From Rhodoferax sp. GW822-FHT02A01 (lineage in GTDB: Bacteria > Pseudomonadota > Gammaproteobacteria > Burkholderiales > Burkholderiaceae_C): 64,000 bases of DNA. How positions within the stretch are numbered: the first letter of the stretch is position 1; the number at the start of each line of letters is the position of its first letter. The DNA lies in contig NZ_CP152376.1 of the NCBI RefSeq assembly GCF_038784515.1, positions 1,240,001-1,304,000 on the forward strand, written 5' to 3'. Of the stretch, positions 9,763-21,630 are shown in pieces. A program made the position numbers and the translations under genes. The notes below the pieces were generated by a model. It had not been told where the DNA came from. It saw only the letters and a program-made list of their open reading frames with translations, and searched no databases.

Positions 9763-11280
9763 ATGACAACTTCCCTTTCCCAAACCGCATTGCACGACCT
9801 GGGCGTGCAACAACTGGCCACGGCCCTGGCCAGCAAACAAGTCTCCGCCGTAGAAGCGGCACAGCACTTCCTGGCGCGCTCGCAGGCGCATGCCGATCTG
9901 GGCGCGTACGTGGATGTCAACGCTGAAGTCACTCTGGCCCAGGCCGCTGCGGCTGATGCCCGCATTGCGCAAGGCAGCGCCGGCCCGCTCGAGGGCGTGC
10001 CGATTGCGCACAAGGACATCTTCGTCACCAAGGACTTCGCCACCACGGCCGGCTCGCGCATGCTCAAGGGCTACCGCTCGCCGTTTGACGCCACCGTCGT
10101 CACCCGGCTGGCACAGGCCGGCATGGTCACCCTGGGCAAGCTCAACTGCGATGAATTCGCCATGGGCTCCAGCAATGAGAACTCCGCCGTGGCACCCGTG
10201 GGCCAGGATGCCCCGGCACCCGTGCGCAACCCCTGGAACACCGAACGCATCCCCGGCGGCTCCTCCGGCGGCAGTGCCGTGGCTGTGGCCGCGCGCCTGA
10301 CCCCTGCAGCCACCGGCACCGACACCGGCGGCTCCATTCGCCAGCCCGCGTCGTTTTGCGGCATCACCGGCATCAAGCCCACGTACGGACGTGCATCGCG
10401 CTACGGCATGGTGGCCTTTGCCTCCAGCCTGGACCAGGCCGGCCCCATGGCGCGCAGTGCCGAGGATTGCGCCGCCCTGCTCAGCGCCATCTGCGGTCCG
10501 GACCCGGACCGCGACTCCACCTCGCTGGACGTGCCCACTGAGGACTTCAGCCGCACCCTGAACGACTCCATCGAAGGCCTGCGCATCGGCATCCCCAAGG
10601 AATTCTTTGGCGCCGGTCTCTCCGACGACGTGCGCAACGCCGTCAATGCGGCTCTGGCGCAGTACGAGAAGCTGGGGGCCAAGCTGGTACCCATCTCGCT
10701 GCCACGCACCGAGCTGTCCATTCCGGTGTACTACATCATTGCGCCGGCAGAAGCCTCCAGCAACCTGAGCCGCTTTGACGGTGTGAAGTTCGGCCACCGC
10801 GCCAAGCAGTACACCGATCTGGCCGACATGTACAAGAAGACCCGCTCCGAGGGCTTTGGCGAAGAAGTCCTGCGCCGCATCATGATCGGCACCTACGTGC
10901 TGTCACACGGCTACTACGACGCCTACTACCTGCAGGCGCAGAAGATCCGCCGCATGATTGCCGACGACTTCCAGAACGCCTTCAAGGAGTGCGACCTGAT
11001 CGCCGGCCCGGTGGCACCCACCGTGGCCTGGAAGCTGGGCGAAAAGTCCGACGACCCGGTGGCCAACTACCTGGCCGACATCTTCACCCTGCCCGGCTCC
11101 CTGGCCGGTCTGCCCGGCATGAGTGTGCCGGTGGGCTTCTCCACCACCAAGCAGGACAAAGGCATGCCCATCGGCATGCAGTTGATCGGCAACTATTTCA
11201 AGGAAGCACGTCTGCTGAACGCGGCGCACCGCTTCCAGCAAGCCACCGACTTCCACGTCGCACGCCCCGCAGGATTCTGA
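9763..11280 (+). CDS. gatA: Asp/Glu-tRNA amidotransferase subunit A (amidase)
   Basis: A 505-residue amidase-signature enzyme that releases ammonia from glutamine for GatB. The catalytic Ser-cisSer-Lys triad is visible: lysine in IAHKDIFVT, and the two serines in [15 protein letters not shown] and [15 protein letters not shown]. The segment [20 protein letters not shown] is typical of GatA. It lies 11 nt after gatC and 2 nt before the gatB start. Confidence 0.97.
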   Translation: MTTSLSQTALHDLGVQQLATALASKQVSAVEAAQHFLARSQAHADLGAYVDVNAEVTLAQAAAADARIAQGSAGPLEGVPIAHKDIFVTKDFATTAGSRMLKGYRSPFDATVVTRLAQAGMVTLGKLNCDEFAMGSSNENSAVAPVGQDAPAPVRNPWNTERIPGGSSGGSAVAVAARLTPAATGTDTGGSIRQPASFCGITGIKPTYGRASRYGMVAFASSLDQAGPMARSAEDCAALLSAICGPDPDRDSTSLDVPTEDFSRTLNDSIEGLRIGIPKEFFGAGLSDDVRNAVNAALAQYEKLGAKLVPISLPRTELSIPVYYIIAPAEASSNLSRFDGVKFGHRAKQYTDLADMYKKTRSEGFGEEVLRRIMIGTYVLSHGYYDAYYLQAQKIRRMIADDFQNAFKECDLIAGPVAPTVAWKLGEKSDDPVANYLADIFTLPGSLAGLPGMSVPVGFSTTKQDKGMPIGMQLIGNYFKEARLLNAAHRFQQATDFHVARPAGF

Positions 11281-11282
11281 AC

Positions 11283-12791
<1,509 letters not shown>

Positions 12792-12794
12792 GCC

Positions 12795-13433
12795 CTATTT
12801 GGAAGCGGCTGAAGCAGCCCAGAGCTGGCGCAAACGCGTCAGCTCCAAATCAAAGCGCTCATTGACGCGGCGGCTTTCGCTCTCCTGCTCTGCGATGAAC
12901 TGCTTCTGCACTTCCACGCTGTGCTTGTTGTCTTCCACCTGGCGCTTGAGATACATGGGTGCCTTGCTGGGGTCCTTCTTGTAGAACTCCATTTCGTCGT
13001 CCAGCTTCTTGCGCTGTGCAGCCAGTTCATTCAGGCGCAGGTCGGCAGCCTTGCTCACCACATCGATTTGCGCCAGCGCTTCGGCGCGCTCCTTGTCGTG
13101 CACCGCCTTGCTCGGGTAGCGAATCAGCAGGGCGCGGTCACGGCGGTGCTCTTCGGCCAGGCGGTTCTGTTCTTCAAGCTGCTGCTTTTCCCTGGCTTCC
13201 TGCTGGGCACGTTCGGCGGCGGTCAGACTGGGGCCGACCTTCTGCTTCACGGTGCCACTGGGGTTGAGCACCTTCTGCTCGCGGTCCAGACATTCCGGAA
13301 TGGGGCGGTCCGAGGTGAGTTTGCGCCCTTGTGCATCCACACAGGTATAGATTCCTCCCACTGGCGCGTTCTGTGCCCAGGCAGCGCCTGTCACCGTGAA
13401 CAACGCCAGCAATCCACCTGCTACAAATTTCAT
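12795..13433 (-). CDS. Exported DUF4124-domain protein
   Basis: A 212-residue protein with a signal peptide (MKFVAGGLLALFTVTGAAWA, cleavage before QN), then a short DUF4124-type N-terminal module (IYTCVDAQGRKLTSDRPIPEC, two cysteines) and a long charged helical or coiled-coil region from about residue 70 to the end. The family is common in proteobacteria and has no known biochemical role; location is periplasmic. It overlaps the pyrE stop by 4 nt, so the two are cotranscribed and probably translationally coupled. Confidence 0.85.
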   Translation of the reverse strand: MKFVAGGLLALFTVTGAAWAQNAPVGGIYTCVDAQGRKLTSDRPIPECLDREQKVLNPSGTVKQKVGPSLTAAERAQQEAREKQQLEEQNRLAEEHRRDRALLIRYPSKAVHDKERAEALAQIDVVSKAADLRLNELAAQRKKLDDEMEFYKKDPSKAPMYLKRQVEDNKHSVEVQKQFIAEQESESRRVNERFDLELTRLRQLWAASAASK

Positions 13434-14137
13434 AAGCTTCCTTCTTCGACTCCGTAGCGCTGACGATACGCCAACACTCTCTGATGGTCTTCGGGCGAAC
13501 TGCCACTGCCACCGGCTGCCAGATACTGCATCAAATCAGTGAGCTTCGCAATGGAACACACCTGCAGCCCCAGTTTATGCTGCACGTACTGCACTGCGCT
13601 GTAAGGCACATCCTGGCCGTTCTCCGTGGCCATCTCCTGACGATCCAGAGCGATGCAGACCGCGTGCGGCACAGCACCCGCCGCACGGATGATGGCAATC
13701 GACTCACGCGCTGCCGTTCCCGCCGACATGACGTCGTCCACGATCAGCACCCGGCCCTTGAGCGGAGCGCCCACCAGGGTGCCGCCTTCGCCATGGTCCT
13801 TGGCCTCCTTGCGGTTGTAGGCAAACGGGACGTTGCGACCGCGCCGGGCAAGCTCCACGGCCAGCGCCGCACCCAACGGAATGCCCTTGTAGGCCGGGCC
13901 GAACACCATGTCGAATTCGATGCCACTGGAGAGCAGGCGCTGGGCATAGAATTCGGCCAAACGCATCAGCCTGGCGCCATCGTCAAACAGGCCTGCGTTG
14001 AAGAAATACGGGCTCATGCGACCCGCCTTGGTCTTGAACTCACCGAAGCGTAGCACCCCGCATTCCACGGCAAATGCCACAAACTCCAGGGCCAGCGGGT
14101 CCGCTTTCGCGCCTTGCGCAGGGTCTTGAATCGACAT
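13430..14137 (-). CDS. pyrE: Orotate phosphoribosyltransferase
   Basis: A 235-residue type I PRTase that makes OMP from orotate and PRPP in pyrimidine synthesis. It shows FGPAYKGIPL, the flexible-loop YNRKEAKDHGEGG and the PRPP motif VLIVDDVMSAGTA. The ATG at 14137 (MSIQDPAQ) has the ribosome site AAGGA. This ribosome site lies within the first codons of the divergent xth gene, so the two genes share start-site DNA. The downstream DUF4124 gene overlaps by 4 nt. Confidence 0.95.
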   Translation of the reverse strand: MSIQDPAQGAKADPLALEFVAFAVECGVLRFGEFKTKAGRMSPYFFNAGLFDDGARLMRLAEFYAQRLLSSGIEFDMVFGPAYKGIPLGAALAVELARRGRNVPFAYNRKEAKDHGEGGTLVGAPLKGRVLIVDDVMSAGTAARESIAIIRAAGAVPHAVCIALDRQEMATENGQDVPYSAVQYVQHKLGLQVCSIAKLTDLMQYLAAGGSGSSPEDHQRVLAYRQRYGVEEGSL

Positions 14138-14147
14138 GGGAAATTCC

Positions 14148-14933
14148 TTGTTTAAGTTAACCAGCCTGAACCTCAACGGCATCCGCTCCGCCACCAGCAA
14201 AGGTCTGGAAGCCTGGCTTGCGCAGGCCGCACCGGATTGTATTTGCGTGCAGGAGGTCAAAGCCCAGGCGCCCGATCTGGCCGACCGCTTCGAAGAGCTT
14301 GCCGGACTGCGCGGCTACTTCCATCTGGCCGAGAAAAAAGGCTACTCGGGCGTGGGCATCTACACCAAGCTGGAGCCCGGCGACGTGGTGGTGGGCTACA
14401 ACTCGCCGGAGTTCGACCCCGAGGGCCGCTACGTGGAGCTGCGCTTTGACACGCTGCAGCGCAAGCACTCCATCATCAGCGCCTACTTTCCCAGCGGCTC
14501 GTCCGGTGAAGAACGGCAGCAAGCCAAGTTCCGCTTTCTGGACGAGTTCTACCCGCACATGATGGCGCTCAAGGCCGAGCGCGACTACATCCTTTGCGGC
14601 GACATCAACATCGCGCACCAGGAAATCGATCTGAAGAACTACAAGGGCAACAAGAAAAACTCCGGCTTTCTGCCCGAAGAACGCGCCTGGATGACCAAGC
14701 TGCTCACCGAGGGCGGCATGGTCGACGTCTACCGCACCCTGGAGCCCACCGCCACCGACGCTTGCTACACCTGGTGGAGCAACCGTGGCGAGGCTTATGC
14801 CAAGAACGTGGGCTGGCGTCTGGACTACCACCTGGCAACACCCACTCTGGCCGCCGGCGCGCGCGAAGTTGCCATCTACAAAGACCAGCGCTTCTCCGAC
14901 CACGCACCCATCACCGTAGGCTACGCCTGGTAG
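14148..14933 (+). CDS. xth: Exodeoxyribonuclease III (AP endonuclease)
   Basis: A 261-residue Mg-dependent endonuclease/exonuclease/phosphatase-fold repair enzyme. Motifs: LNLNGIRSATSKG, CVQEVKAQ (metal-binding Glu), GDINIAHQEIDL and the terminal SDHAPITVGY (catalytic Asp-His). The TTG at 14148 gives MFKLTSLNLNGIRSA, the usual N-terminus. An ATG at 14136 in frame would overlap the pyrE start codon base for base and is an alternative. The gene is convergent with the MarR-type gene, with two perfect hairpins between them. Confidence 0.93.
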   Translation: MFKLTSLNLNGIRSATSKGLEAWLAQAAPDCICVQEVKAQAPDLADRFEELAGLRGYFHLAEKKGYSGVGIYTKLEPGDVVVGYNSPEFDPEGRYVELRFDTLQRKHSIISAYFPSGSSGEERQQAKFRFLDEFYPHMMALKAERDYILCGDINIAHQEIDLKNYKGNKKNSGFLPEERAWMTKLLTEGGMVDVYRTLEPTATDACYTWWSNRGEAYAKNVGWRLDYHLATPTLAAGAREVAIYKDQRFSDHAPITVGYAW

Positions 14934-14947
14934 CGGCTTCGTGGTCG

Positions 14948-14992
14948 AGCCGGCACAGCCGGCTGCCCGGCGCCCAGGGTTAGCCCTGGGCG
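14948..14992. terminator. Two tandem perfect hairpins between convergent xth and marR-type genes
   Basis: AGCCGGC(ACA)GCCGGCT at 14948-14964 and CGCCCAGGG(TTAG)CCCTGGGCG at 14971-14992. The loop of the second contains the stop codon of the MarR-type gene (minus strand). Neither stem is followed by a T run, so termination is inferred from position between convergent genes; they may act as 3' stabilising stems. Confidence 0.45.
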
Positions 14993-15438
14993 AGATCGAC
15001 CAATTTTTTCAAAACGGGAACTGCCTGGCGCAGGATATCCCGCTCGTCCTCGTCCAAGGCTTCCGCCAGAGCTTTTGCGATCCACTGCGCCCTTGCCGTG
15101 CGGTCAGTTGCTGTTTCCCGCAGACCGGCTTGCGTGACGTGGATGCGATAGCCCCGCTTATCCTTGGGATCGGGCAGGAGTTCAATCAGTCCCTCTGCCT
15201 CCAAACGCGTCGTCACCAACCGCATGCTTTGGTGTTTCACGCCCCGGGCGTCGGCAAGTACTGCAATACTCACGGGGCCAGCGCGCTCCAGGTAGGCCAG
15301 CGTTTCCCCGTGTGCGTCTGACGGAGTGCCCGCCTGGGTTCTCACCGACCTGACAAAGCGGCCAATGACTTCACGCAGTTCGTCCGCCAAGGCCTCCGCC
15401 TCGGTTGACGCTCTCACTGCCGTACTTCGTCTGGTCAC
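14980..15438 (-). CDS. MarR-family transcriptional regulator
   Basis: A 152-residue winged-helix regulator. The DNA-binding part spans about residues 50-110 (VSIAVLADARGVKHQSMR as helix-turn-helix, then the wing LLPDPKDKRGYRIHVT with the conserved DxRxxR-like D-KRGY). The ends are helical, as in the dimerisation region. It follows the SnoaL-like and quinone-reductase-like genes in the same direction and may control them in response to a small aromatic or electrophile, which is inference from MarR habits. Confidence 0.85.
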   Translation of the reverse strand: MTRRSTAVRASTEAEALADELREVIGRFVRSVRTQAGTPSDAHGETLAYLERAGPVSIAVLADARGVKHQSMRLVTTRLEAEGLIELLPDPKDKRGYRIHVTQAGLRETATDRTARAQWIAKALAEALDEDERDILRQAVPVLKKLVDLAQG

Positions 15439-15485
15439 TTAGGCGCCCTTCCTGTCTTGCTAGATTCCGATTTGCAAGACCTGCT

Positions 15486-15899
15486 TCAGCCAGCCCGCAG
15501 CTGGGATAGAACCGCCGTTAGCGTGTTGATGCCCAAATGTTCGACATACCGACCGCCATGCACACGCACGATATCAATCACGTCGATGACCACGGGCATG
15601 TCCGTCGCAGCCAAGCCCATGAGGCTGCCCGTGTGGGTGCCACTGATGCACTTGCGGGTGACCACCCTGTCGCCATCACAGAGCTGTTCATGGATTTCAA
15701 CCTTCAGTCCGCCCAGTGCCGGGCGCAGCACTTTCTCGAAGGTGTTCCATATGCTCTCGGGCCCGTTGGGTGCCCCGTCAGGTGCGGAGCGGTTGACGAA
15801 GGATTCGTCCATCAGCTCCAGGAAGGACGCTCGACGACCTTCTTCAATGACTTCCTTGTTGAATCGCCGTACGACGTTCTTGCGTGTTTCTGCTTCCAT
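15486..15899 (-). CDS. SnoaL-like (NTF2-fold) protein, ester cyclase type
   Basis: A 137-residue single-domain protein of the SnoaL-like polyketide cyclase / ester cyclase group: RRFNKEVIEEGR at the N-terminus, then FVNRSAPDGAPNGPESI and the C-terminal VIDIVRVHGGRYVEHLG. These cone-shaped folds bind small hydrophobic ligands and some are enzymes. The ATG at 15899 (MEAETRKNVV) is chosen over the longer frame, because the upstream residues do not look like the family and the region carries AT-rich promoter-like sequence (GCATAATATACAG). Precedes the MarR-type gene by 47 nt. Confidence 0.8.
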   Translation of the reverse strand: MEAETRKNVVRRFNKEVIEEGRRASFLELMDESFVNRSAPDGAPNGPESIWNTFEKVLRPALGGLKVEIHEQLCDGDRVVTRKCISGTHTGSLMGLAATDMPVVIDVIDIVRVHGGRYVEHLGINTLTAVLSQLRAG

Positions 15900-16003
15900 A
15901 GGCTCTCTCGGTGTATGGGTCGTGTGCACCTCTGCGCACTTGCGCATAATATACAGTAATACTGCATAAATGGAACGAAATTGTGAATCCCCACTGTCCG
16001 GTC

Positions 16004-16594
16004 CTAGCTGGCCTGTGCGCCCAGTCTGGTGAGATGTACCTGCCATTTCTGTACCCCGGCTTCACCCAGCGCATCGACCAAGCCGATCAGCGTCTTGTGA
16101 ACTGGCGAGATGCCCACAAAGCCCAGGATGTTGCGCTCTAGTGACTTCACGCTGTGGGCGCGGAAATACCAGCGGTACAGCAGTGCTGGCATGCCCATGG
16201 TGACCACCACGCGGGCGGACTTCCCGGTGAGGGCCTTGTGCTGGAACAGGTCTTTGCCATCCCTCTTGAAGGCAAAGTCGGGGCGTGCCACCTGTTCCAG
16301 AAATGCCTTGAGCAGTGCCGGCATGTCGCCCAGCCACAGCGGAAAAAAGAAGACGATGTGCTCGGCCCAGGCAATGTCCTTCTGCGCCTGCACCAGACCT
16401 TGTGGCAGGGCACCGTTCTGCCAATCGTTCTGGCTGCGCAGCAGGGGAAAGTCGAGCTGGGCCACGGCCAGCCTGCGCACCGCATGACCCGCGGACTGCG
16501 CGCCCTGTGCGTAGGCCTCTTCCAGGTGATGGCCCAGGTGGATGACGGAGCCATCCGGATGACCCTGGATAAGGAGAATGTTTTTCGCTGTCAT
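16004..16594 (-). CDS. NAD(P)H:quinone oxidoreductase-like flavoprotein
   Basis: A 196-residue flavodoxin-fold protein of the NQO1/KefF/MdaB group, which reduces quinones or nitro-compounds by two electrons. It starts with ILLIQGHPDGSV (FMN/FAD phosphate-binding region) and contains EHIVFFFPLWLGDMPALLKAFLEQ, the hallmark segment of this family, followed by RVVVTMGMP. It lies in the same direction as the SnoaL-like and MarR-type genes downstream, making a plausible electrophile-response group. Exact substrate unknown. Confidence 0.85.
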   Translation of the reverse strand: MTAKNILLIQGHPDGSVIHLGHHLEEAYAQGAQSAGHAVRRLAVAQLDFPLLRSQNDWQNGALPQGLVQAQKDIAWAEHIVFFFPLWLGDMPALLKAFLEQVARPDFAFKRDGKDLFQHKALTGKSARVVVTMGMPALLYRWYFRAHSVKSLERNILGFVGISPVHKTLIGLVDALGEAGVQKWQVHLTRLGAQAS

Positions 16595-16701
16595 AAGGCC
16601 CCCGCGTGAACAGAAGATGCTGGCTCAACCGCATCCCTGATCCTGCGCCCTGTCGGCGCGCCCTGCCTTGATGAAAGTCAGCGCGTGAGGAAAAAGGGCC
16701 G

Positions 16702-17379
16702 CTATGGGTTCCCCGTGGTCGGGCCCTTTTCGAACACCCGCAACCCCTGCTGGGACGCAAACCGCGGGTCCACCGCCTGGGTGAGGGCGCTCACCACGGC
16801 CACGCCATCCACACCGCAGTTGCGCACATCGGCCATGCATTCCAGCGTGATGCCGCCAATGGCAGCCACCGGATAGGGTGCTGCCAGGCGCGCCCAGTCC
16901 TGGAGACGTTCCAGCCCCACAGGCTCATACGGCATGACCTTCAATGTGGTGGGAAACACCGGCCCGATGGCCAAATACGAAGGGCGTGCAGCCTTGGCCA
17001 AAGCAAGCTCGGCGGGCGTATGGGTGCTCAATCCCAGACGCATGCCCGAACTGCGTAAGGCATCGCGCTCAGCATCGCTCAGCGCGGCCCAGTCTTCCTG
17101 TCCCAGATGGACGCCGTAGGCGCCCAGCGCGATGGCGTGCCGCCAATGGTCATTGATGAAGACCTGCGCACCGGGCACGGCGTGACCTGCGGCCACGGCA
17201 GCACGCACCTGCTCTCGCACTGCGGCATCGTCGCCCGAAGCGGGCTTGAATCGGAGCTGCACGGTGCGCACGCCCCAGTGCAACAGGCGCTCCACCCAGC
17301 TTGCGTCGGGCACCACCGGATAAAAACCCAAAGGCCCGCTCAGGGGTACGAAGGAGGCAGAGGTAGCTTGTGCTGGCAT
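16702..17379 (-). CDS. thiE: Thiamine-phosphate synthase
   Basis: A 225-residue TIM-barrel enzyme that joins HMP-PP and the thiazole phosphate to give thiamine phosphate. Segments: TVQLRFK (usually QLR-K), FINDHWRHAIALGAYGVHLGQEDW, AIGPVFPTTLK and PVAAIGGITLE. It is the last gene of the riboswitch-controlled thi operon, 8 nt after thiG. No thiD (HMP-P kinase) is present in the window, so that step must be encoded elsewhere. Confidence 0.93.
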   Translation of the reverse strand: MPAQATSASFVPLSGPLGFYPVVPDASWVERLLHWGVRTVQLRFKPASGDDAAVREQVRAAVAAGHAVPGAQVFINDHWRHAIALGAYGVHLGQEDWAALSDAERDALRSSGMRLGLSTHTPAELALAKAARPSYLAIGPVFPTTLKVMPYEPVGLERLQDWARLAAPYPVAAIGGITLECMADVRNCGVDGVAVVSALTQAVDPRFASQQGLRVFEKGPTTGNP

Positions 17380-17387
17380 ACGGTCCT

Positions 17388-18215
17388 TTACTGCGCATGC
17401 CAGAACGGCATGCCAACGGTGGGGGTGGATGCCTGTGCGGCGCTGCGCTCGGGCATGGGTGTGGCCTGGAAGGCGTCGCGTCCGGCTGACACGGCGCTGG
17501 CAAATGCGCGCGCCATGCGCACCGGGTCGCCAGCCTGGGCTACGGCGGTGTTGAGCAGCACGGCATCAAAGCCGAACTCCATCACGGTGGCCGCGTGTGA
17601 CGGGCGGCCCAGCCCCGCATCGACCACCAGCATCGCGTCGGGCAGGCGCCGGCGCAAGGTCTCCAGCGCATACGGGTTCATGGGGCCGCGACCGCTGCCT
17701 ATGGGGGCGGCCCAGGGCATCACCGCGGCGCAACCGGCACCATGCAGGCGCTGCGCCATGACTAGGTCATCGGTGGTGTAGGCGAACACGGAAAAGCCGT
17801 CACGCACCAGCTGCGTGGCCGCATCCAGCGTGGCCAGCAGATCGGGCTGCAGGGTGTAATCGTCGCCGATCACTTCGAGCTTGATCCAGGGCGTGCCGAA
17901 GATCTCGCGCGCCATGTGGGCCAATGTGATGGCCTCGTTGGCACTGTGGCAGCCCGCGGTGTTGGGCAGCACGTGGCAACCCATAGCCTGCACACGCTGC
18001 CAGAAGTGGTTGCCACCGCCGGTCTCGGGTTGCATGCGACGCAAGCCCACGGTCAGTACCTGGGTGCCGCTGGCTTGCACCGCATCGGATAGCACCTGCA
18101 GTGAGGGGTAATGCGCCGTGCCCAGCAGCAGGCGGCTGGACAGGGTGGTGCGAGCCACTTGCCACGTGTCTTCTGTCGCGGCGACGCTGTGCTTGTCCTG
18201 GGGGATATCCTGCAT
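17388..18215 (-). CDS. thiG: Thiazole synthase
   Basis: A 275-residue TIM-barrel enzyme that builds the thiazole ring from DXP, dehydroglycine and the ThiS thiocarboxylate. The Schiff-base lysine lies in [10 protein letters not shown], and the phosphate-binding [12 protein letters not shown] and [12 protein letters not shown] follow. ATG 18215 is chosen because the sequence before it belongs to thiS, whose stop lies 1 nt upstream. The C-terminal 25 residues beyond the barrel ([16 protein letters not shown]) are typical of beta-proteobacterial ThiG. Confidence 0.95.
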   Translation of the reverse strand: MQDIPQDKHSVAATEDTWQVARTTLSSRLLLGTAHYPSLQVLSDAVQASGTQVLTVGLRRMQPETGGGNHFWQRVQAMGCHVLPNTAGCHSANEAITLAHMAREIFGTPWIKLEVIGDDYTLQPDLLATLDAATQLVRDGFSVFAYTTDDLVMAQRLHGAGCAAVMPWAAPIGSGRGPMNPYALETLRRRLPDAMLVVDAGLGRPSHAATVMEFGFDAVLLNTAVAQAGDPVRMARAFASAVSAGRDAFQATPMPERSAAQASTPTVGMPFWHAQ

Positions 18216-18216
18216 A

Positions 18217-18426
18217 TCAGCCTCCGGTAATCGGTGCCACCACGTCCACGCGGTCGCCACTTTGCAGCGGCTGCTGCGGCCACAGCCCGCGTGGCACAAA
18301 GGTGTTGTTGATGGCGCAGGCAAAGGCCGCGTCCATGGCAAAGCCGCGCTCCAGCAGCAGCGCCTGCAGGTTGGGTGCCTGCGTTTGCAGCACCGCTCCG
18401 TTGATGAAAATTTCGCGTTCGTTCAT
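18217..18426 (-). CDS. thiS: Sulfur carrier protein ThiS
   Basis: A 69-residue ubiquitin-like protein ending in the required Gly-Gly ([10 protein letters not shown]). It carries sulfur as a C-terminal thiocarboxylate to ThiG. The ATG at 18426 overlaps the thiO stop by 4 nt, and its own stop is 1 nt before thiG. No thiF-type adenylyltransferase lies nearby; one must act from another locus. Confidence 0.92.
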   Translation of the reverse strand: MNEREIFINGAVLQTQAPNLQALLLERGFAMDAAFACAINNTFVPRGLWPQQPLQSGDRVDVVAPITGG

Positions 18427-19493
18427 GGTTGTTGCTCCGTAATCTTCTGCACCAGCGACTCCACCAGCGCAGGTGCGCACAGGTAGCCGTGGCGGTACAA
18501 GCCGTTGATGTGCCAGACACCCTCGCGCTGCAGGCAGGCGGGCTGGTCGTTGTCCAATGCCGGGCGCAGCGCGGCCGACAGACGTTCCACCCGCGCCTCA
18601 CCAAAGGCCGGGTGCAGGCTGTACAAGGCACTGCCCAGCTCCAGCATGGAGCGCAGGGTGACCGGCCCGGTGTCTTCGGACTCCAGCTCGGTGGCGCCGA
18701 CCACAAACGCATGGTCCGGGCGTGGTGCCACATAGAGCTGGTAGCGCGGATGCATGAGCCGCACGGGTCGCTGCAACTGCACGCCTTTGCATTCCACGCG
18801 CAGCACCTCGCCACGCACACCGCGCAGCTGCGGCAACGCCGACTTGCTGCCCACACCGCGTGCATCCACGCAGATGTCCACGGCCACCTCCAGACCGTTG
18901 CGCGCCACCATGCGTTGCGCTTCCAGCAGTTCGACCGGCACGCCTTCGTGCCAGACGGCGCCCAGCCGGTCCAGCACACCGGAGAGCGCCGCCATCCACT
19001 GCTCGTTGGAGAGCTGCCCCTCGCCCAGCAGATGCAGGCCGTTGGCAAAGCGCCCGGCCAGAGCGGGCTCCAGTTGGGCGATGGCTGGAGCGTCCAGCTT
19101 TTGCACCTGCGTGGCAAACGCGGACGGCAGCTTGTGCTGCAGCAGCCGGGTGAAGTGCTGCAGGGAACTCTGGTCGGGAGCGTGGGCCACCACCAGCGTG
19201 CCCTGCTGGCGGTAGTACACCGGCGGCGCATCCGGGTGATCCGCGTGCAGCGCATCCACCCATTGCGGCCAGAGCTGCATGGAGCGCTGCCCCATGGCGA
19301 ACACCACGGCGTCGGAAACCGCCAGTTCTGCCAGCGGCGAGAGCATGGCTGCAGCCGTCATGGATGCCGTGTCCAGCGCGTCACGCCTGCGGCTGTCCAG
19401 AAGCGTGACGCGATGGCCGGCACGCAGCAGCCGCCAGGCCAGCATACGGCCAGCCAGACCGGCGCCCGCAATGCCTATGTGCAAAGGCTTCAT
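18423..19493 (-). CDS. thiO: Glycine oxidase ThiO (FAD-dependent)
   Basis: A 356-residue DAO-family flavoprotein that oxidises glycine to the imine used for thiazole formation in aerobes. It begins with the FAD-binding GIAGAGLAGRMLAWRLLRAG and contains the DAO C-terminal NGLYRHGYLCAPAL. Its place between thiC and thiS makes ThiO more likely than another DAO-type oxidase. An oxygen-using ThiO instead of radical-SAM ThiH points to an aerobic lifestyle. Confidence 0.92.
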   Translation of the reverse strand: MKPLHIGIAGAGLAGRMLAWRLLRAGHRVTLLDSRRRDALDTASMTAAAMLSPLAELAVSDAVVFAMGQRSMQLWPQWVDALHADHPDAPPVYYRQQGTLVVAHAPDQSSLQHFTRLLQHKLPSAFATQVQKLDAPAIAQLEPALAGRFANGLHLLGEGQLSNEQWMAALSGVLDRLGAVWHEGVPVELLEAQRMVARNGLEVAVDICVDARGVGSKSALPQLRGVRGEVLRVECKGVQLQRPVRLMHPRYQLYVAPRPDHAFVVGATELESEDTGPVTLRSMLELGSALYSLHPAFGEARVERLSAALRPALDNDQPACLQREGVWHINGLYRHGYLCAPALVESLVQKITEQQP

Positions 19494-19504
19494 GCGCGCG
19501 CCTC

Positions 19505-21607
<2,103 letters not shown>

Positions 21608-21630
21608 GGCCAGTGTATGCGAAATTGGAT

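Noticed and set aside
10989..11282. N-terminal extension of gatB into gatA
   Set aside because: The extension is the out-of-frame reading of the gatA end; the ATG at 11283, 2 nt after the gatA stop, begins the recognised protein.
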